A program made the position numbers and the translations under genes. From Helicobacter mesocricetorum (GTDB lineage: Bacteria > Campylobacterota > Campylobacteria > Campylobacterales > Helicobacteraceae), in contig NZ_FZPJ01000007.1 in assembly GCF_900198605.1 (NCBI RefSeq), positions 1 to 57,832 of the forward strand: a DNA stretch of 57,832 nt, given 5' to 3'. Below the pieces are notes generated by a model that was not told the origin of the DNA, did no database searches, and saw only the letters and a list, made by a program, of their open reading frames with translations. Shown piece by piece: positions 7,772 to 16,718 of this stretch. Numbering within the stretch: position 1 is the first letter of the stretch; each line of letters opens with the position of its first letter.

Positions 7772-8326
7772 ATGCAATTAACAACAACGCAACAGAAATT
7801 CTTACTGCAAACTATCCGCCCTATCAAGGATTTCCCACAACCCGGAATTGTTTTTCGTGATATAACAACACTTCTTAGTAATAAAGAAGCCTTTAATCTA
7901 CTCATCAATCATCTAAAAAACTATTACCAATCTTATGAAATTGACTATATTGCAGGGATTGAAAGTCGTGGATTTATTTTTGGCACTCCTTTAGCCTATG
8001 CTCTCAATGTTGGCTTTATCCCCATTAGAAAAAAGGGCAAACTTCCCTACACAACAATATCTGAAAAATATTCTTTAGAATATGGCTTTAGCGAAATTGA
8101 AATCCATATTGATGCTTTCAAAAATGAGAATTAAAACCATACGCCAAAAGTTTTGCTCATCGATGATTTACTTGCCACTGGAGGAACTGCCTATGCAGCT
8201 GCTAATCTCATTAAAAAGGCAGGGGCTAATTGTATAGAATGTTGTTTTATTATTCATCTTAAAGACTTAGAAGGAGAAAAGAAACTCCAAAGACTCTGCC
8301 CTATTTATAATGTTCTAAGCCTATAA
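7772..8326 (+). pseudogene. apt: adenine phosphoribosyltransferase, interrupted by an in-frame TAA
   Basis: A full-length apt frame of 184 codons runs from ATG 7772 to the TAA at 8324-8326, but codon 121 (8132-8134) is TAA. The frame is the same on both sides: [10 protein letters not shown], stop, then [20 protein letters not shown] single C-to-T change from CAA would explain it. The truncated product keeps the N-terminal half, including [13 protein letters not shown], but loses the PRPP-binding loop ([12 protein letters not shown]), so it should be inactive. Adenine salvage through Apt would be lost unless the codon is read through or the base is a sequencing error. Confidence 0.88.
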
Positions 8327-8340
8327 CTATAAACTAAGAT

Positions 8341-8367
8341 TCTAAACTCTCTTGAAGAGAGTTTAGA
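8341..8367. terminator. bidirectional terminator between apt and znuA
   Basis: A perfect 11-bp stem (TCTAAACTCTC / GAGAGTTTAGA) with a 5-nt loop lies in the gap between two convergent genes. The flanks are AT-rich but without a long T-run. Confidence 0.7.
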
Positions 8368-8371
8368 TAAA

Positions 8372-9280
8372 CTACTTATAGAGTTTCTTTAAGTTTTTAG
8401 CAAAATCCAAAAGATTTTTATCCCACGGTGTTTGTAAAGGCGAAAAATAGCCTAATTTTGCTCCGCTTTCTTTTGCGATAAATTCTGCTGCTTTTATAGA
8501 GAATTCAGGTTGTGCGAAAATAATTTTTAAATCTTCTTGTTTAACTACCTCAACCACTTCCATCATATCTTTAATTTTAGGTGTTTTACCCTCAACCTCA
8601 ATAGAAACCTCTTCTAATCCATAATCTCTAGCAAAATAACCCAACATTGGATGAAAAACAACAAATTTTTGATTTTTAGGCAAAGTAGCTAAAGTCTCCT
8701 TTATCTCTTTGTCAAGATTATCAATATCCCGAATAAGTGCCTGATAATTAGACTGGTAATCCCCTTTAGGATTCATTGCTTTTAAACCTTTATAGATATT
8801 TTCTGCAATAATTTTTGCATTAAGGGGAGACAACCAAATATGCGGATCACCACTTTCGTGAGAATGATGAGAATATTCTTCATCGTGATTGTGAGAAGCT
8901 TCTTCGTTATGGTGAGCGTCTTCCTCATCATCGTGTTTGCCAAAATGCTCTTTATCTCCAAAATTTATAACTTCTATCCCTGCATTACTAGGATAGATTT
9001 TCATACTCTTATTTTGATTGGTAAAACGTTTAAGCCATAATTCTTCAAACTCTATCCCTATAGGAAAATAAGCTTGAGCTTTATTAACACTTTTAACATC
9101 TGAAAATTTTGGCTCAAAATCGTGCGGATTAATTCCGGGTTTCACTAAAGCTATAACCTCATATTCCTCCTTAGCGATTTTTTCTATAAATTCCTTTTGC
9201 ATAGGAATACTTACAGCAATAATAGGCTTAGCCACTACCATACTTGCAAGCATTAATAAAAATATCAAAATCTTTCCCAC
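8372..9280 (-). CDS. znuA: zinc ABC-transporter substrate-binding protein ZnuA
   Basis: 302 residues from GTG at 9280, chosen because AAAGGA lies 7 nt upstream and because it gives a signal peptide beginning GKILIFLLMLASMVVA; the frame's upstream extension would run into tRNA-Arg. Periplasmic metal-binding protein of cluster A-I. Metal-ligand segments are NPHDFEP, DPHIWLSP and VFHPMLGY. A His/Asp/Glu-rich loop of about 30 residues lies between the first and second, as in zinc- rather than manganese-binding members. No znuB or znuC is adjacent. Confidence 0.88.
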   Translation of the reverse strand: MGKILIFLLMLASMVVAKPIIAVSIPMQKEFIEKIAKEEYEVIALVKPGINPHDFEPKFSDVKSVNKAQAYFPIGIEFEELWLKRFTNQNKSMKIYPSNAGIEVINFGDKEHFGKHDDEEDAHHNEEASHNHDEEYSHHSHESGDPHIWLSPLNAKIIAENIYKGLKAMNPKGDYQSNYQALIRDIDNLDKEIKETLATLPKNQKFVVFHPMLGYFARDYGLEEVSIEVEGKTPKIKDMMEVVEVVKQEDLKIIFAQPEFSIKAAEFIAKESGAKLGYFSPLQTPWDKNLLDFAKNLKKLYK

Positions 9281-9332
9281 AATTAGTCCTTTTGTTAAAA
9301 TTTTATGGATTATTAAAATAATCCTAGCTATT

Positions 9333-9340
9333 ATTATAAC
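9333..9340. promoter_or_regulatory. overlapping divergent -10 boxes for znuA and tRNA-Arg
   Basis: The 8 bases ATTATAAC hold TATAAT on the minus strand (9338-9333), facing znuA, and TATAAC on the plus strand (9335-9340), 10 nt before the tRNA. RNA polymerase could not occupy both at once. The sequence around them is AT-rich and partly symmetrical and could also be a zinc-repressor site, but I cannot verify that. Confidence 0.5.
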
Positions 9341-9349
9341 ATAATTTTT

Positions 9350-9426
9350 GCGTTCATAGCTCAACTGGATAGAGCATCAGACTTCGGATCTGAGGGTTGG
9401 GGGTTCGAATCCCTCTGAGCGTACCA
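9350..9426 (+). tRNA. tRNA-Arg (anticodon UCG)
   Basis: A complete cloverleaf. The acceptor strands are GCGTTCA and TGAGCGT (one G-U and a closing G-U at the end), with a D-arm AGCTC...GAGC and a TCAGA/TCTGA anticodon stem with loop CTTCGGA, giving anticodon UCG for CGN arginine codons. The T-arm is GGGGG-TTCGAAT-CCCTC. The CCA end is encoded at 9424-9426. Confidence 0.93.
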
Positions 9427-9508
9427 TAGACTTTATTAAGCCACTATTATAAGATTATCACCATTTATAGCAATTCACTCTCTAATAATAAATCTTTATT
9501 TATAATAT

Positions 9509-11917
9509 TTATTGCTTAAGTCGCATACTATTTAGCACTACCACTAATGAGCTAAGGGACATAGATAAAGCAGCAACGAGAGGTATCACAAATCCAAACA
9601 TTGCTAAAGGAATCGTTAAAGCATTATAAATTAATGAAATCCATAAATTTTGCTTAATAAAGGCATAAGTCTTACTCCCTAAACAAAAAGCCTCTTTTAC
9701 TCCCTCTACCTTATCATCTAAAATAACAATATCACTCACACTAATAGCTAAATCAATTCCTCCACCCATAGCAATGCCAATATCACTTTTCCCTAAAGCA
9801 ATAGAATCATTAATCCCATCGCCCACCATTACAACAATTTTTCCCTCCTTGTGGAGTCTATCAACAAAATTTGCTTTATCAATTGGGCTTTGCTTTGCGT
9901 AATATTCTTTAATCCCTAAGGCTTCTGAAACTTTCCTACATACACCTTCATTATCTCCGCTTAAAAGCACTAGAGCAATACCCATTTTTCGAAGTTTTTC
10001 TAAAGCAGAAAAAGCATCTTCTTTAATGCAGTCCTCTAAGGCATAAAACCCCAAAAAGACCTGATTTTTAGCAAAACAAAAAATACTCCTATCACTTTGA
10101 CTTTGATAGATTTCTTTAGGTATTACAACACCTCTTTCCTCCAAAAGTTCAAAATTCCCTCCTAAATAAATATCTTCTCCTATCTTTGCAATCATTCCTC
10201 TAGCATTAACTTGCTCTAAACTATCAAATACATAAGAAAAATCACTAGGTGGTAATATCTTTAAAACTGCTTGAGAAATAGGGTGTGAGCTTTGCTCTAA
10301 AATCTGCGCTAAAATATTTAACTCCTCCTGTGTTGCATTACTTTTAACTTTAACAACCTCTAAATTCCCTTGCGTTAGAGTTCCTGTTTTATCCAAAATC
10401 AATGTATCTACCTTAGCGATAGTCTCTAAAAATCGTGCTTCTTTAAAAAGTATCTTTTTCTCAATAGCCCTCCCCAAACCAACCAAACAAGCAATAGGAG
10501 TAGCAAGTGCTAAAGCACAAGGACAAGCAATAATAATCACAGAAATAGCTATCATTAAGGATTTATCAAAACTTGCTTCTAAATAATAAAACCAACTTAA
10601 AAAAGTGATAAATCCTAAAAAAAGCATCACCAAAGAAAAAAAACGGGCAATTTTATTAGCCTGTTCTTGGATTTGAGGGCGAAAGTTTAAAGATTCTTCA
10701 ACCATATTCACAATAGAAGTCATTAAAGAATCTTTAAACTCCTTAGAGACTTGATAACGCAAAGGAGTATTTAAAACCAAAGAGCCAGATATTATCTTAT
10801 CTTGATATTTCTTTTGTATAGGCAAAGATTCTCCATTTAATGCACTCTCATCACATAAAGCCTCTAAAGAAAGTAAGTTCCCATCCAAAGCAATGCGCTC
10901 ACCCGGCTTTGCCTCTATAATCTCCCCAATTTTTATATCATAGACAGAAACTTCCTCTTTGTTATTTCCGCGCAAAACATTCACACTAAGAGGGATTTGC
11001 GCATTGATTCTATCCAAGCTATCAACGGCACTTTTCTTCCCTCTAACTTCTAAAAACTTTCCTATCAACACAAAAGTAACAATCATAACAACGGATTCAA
11101 AATAAGTCTCCCCACCCTTAAAACTCGCATAAATAGAATAAAGATAAGCTAAAGTTGCCCCACTTATAACAAGTAAATCCATATTAGGAGTTTTGTGTTT
11201 TAATGCAAAATAAGCCCCCCTCCAAAAAATCCAACCACTAAAAAAAAGCACCGGCGTGGAGAGTGCAAAACCTGCAATATTTAAGATATTACGCATTTGC
11301 AAGGAAATACCACTAAAATATCCAGCATATTGAGCAACAGCAATCCACATAATATTCATCATACAAAAAATTCCAACACTTAATCGTATATAATAATCCC
11401 TTTTTTGCTTTTGTGCATATTGTTCTTGCAATCTAGCATCATAAATATGCGCATCATAACCAATAGACCTAATAGCAGCAATAATTTCTGAAATTTTTAT
11501 AGATTTTAAATCAAATAATAAAGTCGCTTTGTGGGTGGTATAATTAATAGAAACCTTAATAATGCCTTTTTGCCTAGAGAGTATTTTTTCATTAAGCCAA
11601 ATACAAGCAATACAATGTATCTTCTCTAAAATTAAAGAAATCTCATATAAAGAATCCCTTTTAACTACATATTTATCAAAAAAAGATTGCGTATCAAAAA
11701 CTTCTAAATTTTGTTCCACATTCTCAAAAGAGCGCAAAGTATTATTTCCAAGCTTATTATAAAAACCTTCCAATCCCTGCGAATATAAAAGCCTATATAC
11801 TCCCTCACAACCCTTACAGCAAAAATACTTCCTCTCGCCATTAATAGTAGAAACAAAGAGAGCTTTTTCTTCAAATTCTAGTTGGCAATGATTGCATTTT
11901 TTTTTATCTTTTATCAT
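9509..11917 (-). CDS. ccoI: CcoI/FixI-type copper P1B-ATPase
   Basis: 802 residues. The N-terminus has the CcoI-type cysteine region (C8xxC11 and C33-C37), then a heavy-metal-associated domain with C102xxC105, eight predicted membrane spans with the CPC motif C465-P-C467, the phosphorylation motif DKTGTLT at D509 and the hinge GDGINDS. The extra N-terminal cysteine domain separates this group from CopA exporters; members supply copper for cbb3-type cytochrome oxidase (H. pylori HP1503 is similar). It lies 37 nt after an aminotransferase gene, probably in the same operon. Codons 5-7 are an A9 run. Confidence 0.88.
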   Translation of the reverse strand: MIKDKKKCNHCQLEFEEKALFVSTINGERKYFCCKGCEGVYRLLYSQGLEGFYNKLGNNTLRSFENVEQNLEVFDTQSFFDKYVVKRDSLYEISLILEKIHCIACIWLNEKILSRQKGIIKVSINYTTHKATLLFDLKSIKISEIIAAIRSIGYDAHIYDARLQEQYAQKQKRDYYIRLSVGIFCMMNIMWIAVAQYAGYFSGISLQMRNILNIAGFALSTPVLFFSGWIFWRGAYFALKHKTPNMDLLVISGATLAYLYSIYASFKGGETYFESVVMIVTFVLIGKFLEVRGKKSAVDSLDRINAQIPLSVNVLRGNNKEEVSVYDIKIGEIIEAKPGERIALDGNLLSLEALCDESALNGESLPIQKKYQDKIISGSLVLNTPLRYQVSKEFKDSLMTSIVNMVEESLNFRPQIQEQANKIARFFSLVMLFLGFITFLSWFYYLEASFDKSLMIAISVIIIACPCALALATPIACLVGLGRAIEKKILFKEARFLETIAKVDTLILDKTGTLTQGNLEVVKVKSNATQEELNILAQILEQSSHPISQAVLKILPPSDFSYVFDSLEQVNARGMIAKIGEDIYLGGNFELLEERGVVIPKEIYQSQSDRSIFCFAKNQVFLGFYALEDCIKEDAFSALEKLRKMGIALVLLSGDNEGVCRKVSEALGIKEYYAKQSPIDKANFVDRLHKEGKIVVMVGDGINDSIALGKSDIGIAMGGGIDLAISVSDIVILDDKVEGVKEAFCLGSKTYAFIKQNLWISLIYNALTIPLAMFGFVIPLVAALSMSLSSLVVVLNSMRLKQ

Positions 11918-11954
11918 AGAATAAAGATCATATCCACAAGTCTAATCTTGGAGC

Positions 11955-13166
11955 CTAATCTTGAAATTGCTTTAAAAATTTCTTCAAATTCCTCGCAGCT
12001 TGACGAATTCTATTTTCATTTTCAATAAGCGCAATACGAACATAATGATCTCCGTGATTACCAAATCCAATCCCGGGGCTAACAGCGATTTTGGCTTCTT
12101 GCAAAAGCCTTGTAGAAAACTCCATACTCCCTAAATGTTTCACACATTGGGGAATCTCTGCCCAAATAAACATACTTGCCTTTGGCATTCTCATCTTCCA
12201 ACCAACTGCTCCAAAACTCTCTATTAATACTTCCATACGCCTTTGATACTTCCTAGCAATCTCTTGCACACATTCTTGACTACCATTTAAAGCCACCGTA
12301 GAAGCAATCTGAATAGGCGTATAAATCCCATAATCTAACCAACTTTTAATTTTTTGCAAAGCCCCAATTAGCTTGGTATTCCCCACCATACAACCCACTC
12401 TCCAACCTGCCATATTATAGCTCTTAGAAAGTGTATATCCCTCTACTGCAACATCTAAAGCACCCTCTACTTCAAAAATTGAGGGAGCTACATAACCATT
12501 AAAACTTAAATCCGCATAGGCAATATCATTAATGATATAAAAATGTTCTTTTTTAGCTAAAGCCACAAGTCTTTCATAAAAGCTTTTATAAACTACTATG
12601 GTGGTAGGATTATGAGGAAAATTCGTTACAACAAACTTCGGTTTTGGCATAGTATTGTGTAAGGCTTCTTCTAAAGATTTAAAATACTCCTCCTCTAAAA
12701 GCTCATAATCTTCATTCCATTTTAAGCCAAAAGTCGCAACATTCGCCCCTGCTAAAATAAAGGCATAGTAATGGATAGGATAAGCAGGTTCTGCAACAAT
12801 GGCTGTATCTCCGGGATTTGTAATAGCCTGCACCAAATGCACATAACCTTCTTTAGAACCCATTGAAACACAAACTTGACTTTCTGCATCAAGCTCTATG
12901 CCATATTTACGCTTATAAGTATCCGCAATTGCTAATCGTAATTTATAAATCCCCTTACTAGCAGAGTAGCCGTGATTTTTTGGTTTTTTTGTAGCTTCGC
13001 AAAGTTTATCAATAATAAAATCTGGGGTAGCACCATCTGGATTCCCCATACTAAAATCAATCACATCTTCACCAGATTGCCGCATTTTTAACTTAATTTC
13101 ATTAATGGCTGCAAAAACATACTTAGGAAGCCTTTTAATACGATCAAATTCTATTTCATCAAACAT
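11955..13166 (-). CDS. PLP-dependent class I/II aminotransferase
   Basis: 403 residues, fold type I. The substrate-loop region DFSMGNPDGATP, the aspartate region FPHNPTT, and the PLP-lysine motif YTLSKSYNMAGWRVG are clear; the C-terminal arginine is in DHYVRIALIENE. It resembles the AlaC/YfdZ and H. pylori HP0672 group, annotated variously as alanine or aspartate aminotransferase; the substrate cannot be fixed. The position after a periplasmic and a membrane protein gene matches Cj0150c. Confidence 0.85.
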   Translation of the reverse strand: MFDEIEFDRIKRLPKYVFAAINEIKLKMRQSGEDVIDFSMGNPDGATPDFIIDKLCEATKKPKNHGYSASKGIYKLRLAIADTYKRKYGIELDAESQVCVSMGSKEGYVHLVQAITNPGDTAIVAEPAYPIHYYAFILAGANVATFGLKWNEDYELLEEEYFKSLEEALHNTMPKPKFVVTNFPHNPTTIVVYKSFYERLVALAKKEHFYIINDIAYADLSFNGYVAPSIFEVEGALDVAVEGYTLSKSYNMAGWRVGCMVGNTKLIGALQKIKSWLDYGIYTPIQIASTVALNGSQECVQEIARKYQRRMEVLIESFGAVGWKMRMPKASMFIWAEIPQCVKHLGSMEFSTRLLQEAKIAVSPGIGFGNHGDHYVRIALIENENRIRQAARNLKKFLKQFQD

Positions 13167-13176
13167 TTCTCACCCT

Positions 13177-14004
13177 TTAATTTAATTCTACAACCAAACC
13201 ATTTTTTATTGTAAGCGGTAGATAAATATCACTTATCTTGATAAAAGCTGTATCTTTAGGAATTTTAATTTTTATTTCTTGCACCGCTTTAACTTCTTGG
13301 GAAAATATCTCTAAAACCCTTAAACTAGAATCAAAAAAAACAATTTTAGGATACCATAAAATACCATTACTAGAAGCAATCCCTAAGGTATTAGCTTGAG
13401 ACACTCTATACCAATATTCCCCCGATAAATTAGCCTGCTCTCTTTTCTCATTAGGATTTAGCAAAACCGCCTTTGGATATTGAAACTTCTCTTCTTTAAT
13501 TTCATAAACCCATTGACCAAGACTCTGTTTTTCAATCTTTAAAGCCATATAACCATACTCTCTCAAACGTTCTTGCAACAAAACAGGATCAATAGCATAT
13601 TCTGTATCCATAGAAAGAATAAACTTATAAGACTTATCATCAAGCGCACTCTGCTTAACAAGAAAATAGTAATATCCCATTGTGCCTAAAATATCATACA
13701 AAGCACTAGTAAAAGCCATAGGATTCCCAGCGATTTCAAAAGATATTTCAAGCTCCATAGGAGATGCAAATACCAATTTTAACAACCCATTTTGTTTTAA
13801 AACTTGAGAGATCTTATACACATTAGGATTCCCATCCCCATCCATAAATTCTGATTGATTTTTAAAAAGTCTTTGGATAAATTTCTGATTAATTTTATAA
13901 TCTTGCACTCCAAGCAAGGCAATAATATGATAATCCACACTCTTAGGATTAGCAAAAAGAATTCCAACACCTAATAATAGGGTTAAAACAATCTTTACTA
14001 CCAC
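13177..14004 (-). CDS. conserved epsilonproteobacterial periplasmic protein of unknown function
   Basis: 275 residues. A signal peptide (VVKIVLTLLLGVGILFA) and no further membrane span indicate a periplasmic protein. No enzymatic motif is recognised; the sequence looks like a mixed alpha/beta protein. Its start overlaps the end of the upstream membrane-protein gene by 7 nt. The pair occupies the place of Cj0151c-Cj0152c in C. jejuni, so the two may work together. Confidence 0.75.
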   Translation of the reverse strand: MVVKIVLTLLLGVGILFANPKSVDYHIIALLGVQDYKINQKFIQRLFKNQSEFMDGDGNPNVYKISQVLKQNGLLKLVFASPMELEISFEIAGNPMAFTSALYDILGTMGYYYFLVKQSALDDKSYKFILSMDTEYAIDPVLLQERLREYGYMALKIEKQSLGQWVYEIKEEKFQYPKAVLLNPNEKREQANLSGEYWYRVSQANTLGIASSNGILWYPKIVFFDSSLRVLEIFSQEVKAVQEIKIKIPKDTAFIKISDIYLPLTIKNGLVVELN

Positions 14005-14864
14005 CCCATACCCCCATTGTATTGTCTGTATTGTGTATTATTAATTTCGCTAAAATTTCCCTCATCATCAACATAAAACCGCATCTTATCTGCTAAATTA
14101 TATTGTAAAACCTCCTGATTATTATCAACCTCTAGCATTCCATGCCCAGTGATAATAGTTTGTGGTCTTGTTGTATCAATTTCTAAGGTTTTATCTGTCA
14201 TTAAAGACATTTTTTGTTTAGTATCTAAATAAATAATCCCTACCCATATATTAGAGAGGGGTTTAATTTCTACTTTTTTAGGAGTTATAGCCTCCTCATT
14301 AGATTGCATTTCCTCATCAAGAAAAGCAGAAGTGGATAATTCCTCTCCCTTTACTTCTAAAGAATCTTGTGAATAATAAGTAGAGGAAGAGGTATCAGGT
14401 TGCGTATTATTTTCATTCAAAGTTACCGAATCTACCGATGTTATATTTTCTTCACTATTACCTAATAAGGCATTTTCAAACTTTACTTCTTGAGAGAAAA
14501 TGAAATTAGAATAAATATAAAATCCAACACCTACAATAAGCAAAATAAAGCCTATAATAAACCAGACTTTCATTGAGCTATTTGGCGCAACAGCCTCGTG
14601 CGTTATTTTGACATTAATAGCTCTTGTTAATTCCTCTTCTTGATAAACTCCACTTGCCCAAAATTCATTATAATCCTGAACCCATTTTTGTAATTGGATA
14701 TTATACTCTCTCTCTAAAATTTTAATAAGCCCTATAGTCGTTGCCCTATCTTTTAAATTTTCAAAATTTAAATTTAAAATATCCTCTATCTTGTTTAACG
14801 CCATATGCGTATTTTTAGCAATTTCCCTAGCACCAATTTGTCTTAATTTATCCAATTCTTCCAT
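13998..14864 (-). CDS. RodZ-like topology membrane protein of unknown function
   Basis: 288 residues. A cytoplasmic N-terminal domain of about 100 residues that looks helix-turn-helix-like (IGAREIAKNTHMALNKIEDI) is followed by one membrane span (about residues 104-121), a low-complexity Ser/Thr/Glu linker, and a C-terminal periplasmic domain of about 90 residues. The arrangement recalls RodZ, but I cannot confirm homology. It overlaps the SpoU methylase gene upstream and the periplasmic-protein gene downstream. Confidence 0.7.
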   Translation of the reverse strand: MEELDKLRQIGAREIAKNTHMALNKIEDILNLNFENLKDRATTIGLIKILEREYNIQLQKWVQDYNEFWASGVYQEEELTRAINVKITHEAVAPNSSMKVWFIIGFILLIVGVGFYIYSNFIFSQEVKFENALLGNSEENITSVDSVTLNENNTQPDTSSSTYYSQDSLEVKGEELSTSAFLDEEMQSNEEAITPKKVEIKPLSNIWVGIIYLDTKQKMSLMTDKTLEIDTTRPQTIITGHGMLEVDNNQEVLQYNLADKMRFYVDDEGNFSEINNTQYRQYNGGMGW

Positions 14865-15537
14865 TTATAATCCTATCTATTAAAATCGCACCCGCTGTGC
14901 TTACATTTAAAGAATCAAATTCCCTCTTCATAGAGATTGTTAAAATACAATCCATTTTATCAATAATCCTCTTAGAAAGTCCTTGATTCTCACTCCCTAA
15001 AAACAAAGCCTTTTTATGAGATACACTCATAACTTTTTTACTGCCTTGCATATCTGCCCCATAGAGAGTAAAACCTGCCTGTTTTAGTTCATTAGCGACA
15101 TCTAAGGGATTATATACTACACAAAAAGGCATCTCTAAAAATGCCCCTGCACTTGCTCTTAATACCCCCTCTTGTTTAAAACTCTTAATACCACAAATCA
15201 CGATACAATCTACACCTAAAGCATAAGATGTTCTAACAATAGACCCAAGATTCCCAACATCACTAATCCCACACAAAACAACAATAAAATTCATTTCTTT
15301 CACAGAAACAAAATCTACGAACTCCAAAGGAGTAATGTCTAATAAATACCCTTGATGATTCCCTCCTTTAGCCAAAGCTTGTGCCTTTTTAGCATCTAAT
15401 TTAAAAATAGGCTTATTAAGGCTTTTTAATAAGCAAAAAAAACTTTTATCCACCTCTTTAGCTAAATAAATACTTTGGACACTATGGGGAGATTTTGATA
15501 CGATTAATCTTACAACTTGTTTCCCATAAACTATCAT
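14848..15537 (-). CDS. rlmB: TrmH/SpoU-family RNA 2'-O-methyltransferase, RlmB-like
   Basis: 229 residues from ATG at 15537, one base after the rsmI stop; the longer frame to 15567 lies inside rsmI. It begins MIVYGKQVV, as RlmB proteins do. SPOUT knot motifs are GISDVGNLGSIVRTSYALG, FLGSENQGLSKR and REFDSLNVSTAGAILI. Methylates ribose of a guanosine in 23S rRNA if truly RlmB; the exact target is inferred. Confidence 0.85.
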   Translation of the reverse strand: MIVYGKQVVRLIVSKSPHSVQSIYLAKEVDKSFFCLLKSLNKPIFKLDAKKAQALAKGGNHQGYLLDITPLEFVDFVSVKEMNFIVVLCGISDVGNLGSIVRTSYALGVDCIVICGIKSFKQEGVLRASAGAFLEMPFCVVYNPLDVANELKQAGFTLYGADMQGSKKVMSVSHKKALFLGSENQGLSKRIIDKMDCILTISMKREFDSLNVSTAGAILIDRIINGRIG

Positions 15538-15538
15538 A

Positions 15539-16363
15539 CTACAACGCTTCTTTGCATAATTCCTCATAAATTTCTTTAATACTTTTATTGGTTATTCTTG
15601 CTAGAATCTTTGCCTTAACTTTGGGAGGAATATCTAAGGAATAAACCTCTTCTTGCGTTAAATATTTAACTTCCTCACTGATATTTGGCTTAATAACCAT
15701 TACCCACTCACCCTTAATAGACTTTGTGCAGAAACTTTTATAAATCTCTTGTATCTCACCATAAAAAATATCTTGATATTTTTTGCTAAGTTCCTTGCCT
15801 AAAAATACCTCTAAATGCGGATTTATTGTAGATAAAATCTCTAAGCTCTCTAAAAGCCTATGAGGGGATTCATAAAGCACAAGAGGATAAGGGCTTTTTA
15901 ATGCTTTATAAAAAAATTCAATTTTCTCTCTTTTTTTATGCGGAGGAAATCCCAAAAAACTAAACTCCCTTTGCACCAATCCACTAAAAGCAACGCCCAA
16001 GGTTAAAGCACTCACACCACCTAAAACATCATAAGGAATAGAATTTTGTTGTAAAAATCTCACAAGTTCCACACCCGGATCACTAATACAAGGCATTCCA
16101 GCATCACACAAAAAGGCAATATTTTGGTTAAAAAAATCCAAAGGAGTATTGTTTAAAAATTCTAATTGATTATGGCTATGGAAAGAAAAATATTGATACT
16201 CTAAAACTTCTTTTAAAAGATTGCGTTCCCTTAAAAGCGAAATAAGTTTTTTAGTAACTCTTGTATCCTCACATAATAGAACTTTGCAAGATTGCAAAGC
16301 TTTTAGAGTGCGTAAGGTGATATCTTCTAAATTCCCTATTGGGGTTGAGATAAAAGTTACCAT
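15539..16363 (-). CDS. rsmI: 16S rRNA (cytidine-1402-2'-O)-methyltransferase RsmI
   Basis: 274 residues. Starts MVTFISTPIGNLEDITLR at the ATG at 16363, preferred to the TTG at 16369. Tetrapyrrole-methylase fold with LCEDTR, FLCDAGMPCISDPG and VLYESPHRLLESL motifs. It follows rpmE by 12 nt, as in C. jejuni. There is no strong ribosome binding site, which suggests coupling to rpmE. Confidence 0.93.
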   Translation of the reverse strand: MVTFISTPIGNLEDITLRTLKALQSCKVLLCEDTRVTKKLISLLRERNLLKEVLEYQYFSFHSHNQLEFLNNTPLDFFNQNIAFLCDAGMPCISDPGVELVRFLQQNSIPYDVLGGVSALTLGVAFSGLVQREFSFLGFPPHKKREKIEFFYKALKSPYPLVLYESPHRLLESLEILSTINPHLEVFLGKELSKKYQDIFYGEIQEIYKSFCTKSIKGEWVMVIKPNISEEVKYLTQEEVYSLDIPPKVKAKILARITNKSIKEIYEELCKEAL

Positions 16364-16375
16364 AGCCAATAAGGT

Positions 16376-16579
16376 TTATTTAAGATTATATCTTTGCTTA
16401 AATTTCTCCACTCTTCCAGCAGTATCTACAACTTTATCAGAACCTGTATAAAAAGGATGGCAAAAAGAAGAAATATCAATTCTTAACTCACTCTTGGTGC
16501 TCATCACTTCAATTTCTTTTCCACTTGTAACACAAGTAACTTTGCAAGGGACATATTCTGGATGAATTCCTTTTTTCAT
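16376..16579 (-). CDS. rpmE: 50S ribosomal protein L31
   Basis: 67 residues with the L31 frame MKKGIHPEY...FCHPFYTG...GRVEKF. Cysteines are at 12, 16 and 40; relative to the zinc-binding E. coli form (16, 18, 37, 40) two ligands are absent, so this is not a standard C+ protein. AAGAGAAGG precedes the ATG. It is probably the first gene of a seven-gene operon ending with ccoI. Confidence 0.95.
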   Translation of the reverse strand: MKKGIHPEYVPCKVTCVTSGKEIEVMSTKSELRIDISSFCHPFYTGSDKVVDTAGRVEKFKQRYNLK

Positions 16580-16619
16580 AATAAACTAACCTTCTCTTAA
16601 AATTTTAAAATAAGCCCTT

Positions 16620-16625
16620 ATTCTA
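16620..16625 (-). promoter_or_regulatory. -10 box for the rpmE operon
   Basis: TAGAAT on the minus strand, 40 nt upstream of the rpmE ATG, in the 139-nt divergent gap shared with hisS. Confidence 0.45.
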
Positions 16626-16681
16626 CTTAAAAAATCATTACAGAACTTTTAAATTTTATTCTTTTATAGCCTTATTCTTGC

Positions 16682-16687
16682 TAGAAT
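16682..16687 (+). promoter_or_regulatory. extended -10 box for hisS
   Basis: TTGCTAGAAT contains an extended TGn plus TAGAAT, 31 nt upstream of the hisS ATG, which has TGGAGA as its ribosome binding site. Confidence 0.55.
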
Positions 16688-16718
16688 CCCCATTTAAACT
16701 TAAGATTGGAGACAAACA

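Noticed and set aside
8124-8326. Reinitiation giving a separate C-terminal Apt polypeptide
   Set aside because: The only nearby ATG (8124) is in another frame, and no start codon with a ribosome binding site precedes the PRPP loop in the right frame.
11897-11905. A9 run in codons 5-7 of ccoI
   Set aside because: Poly-A runs of this length are common in AT-rich genes and the frame is intact; not enough to call phase variation.
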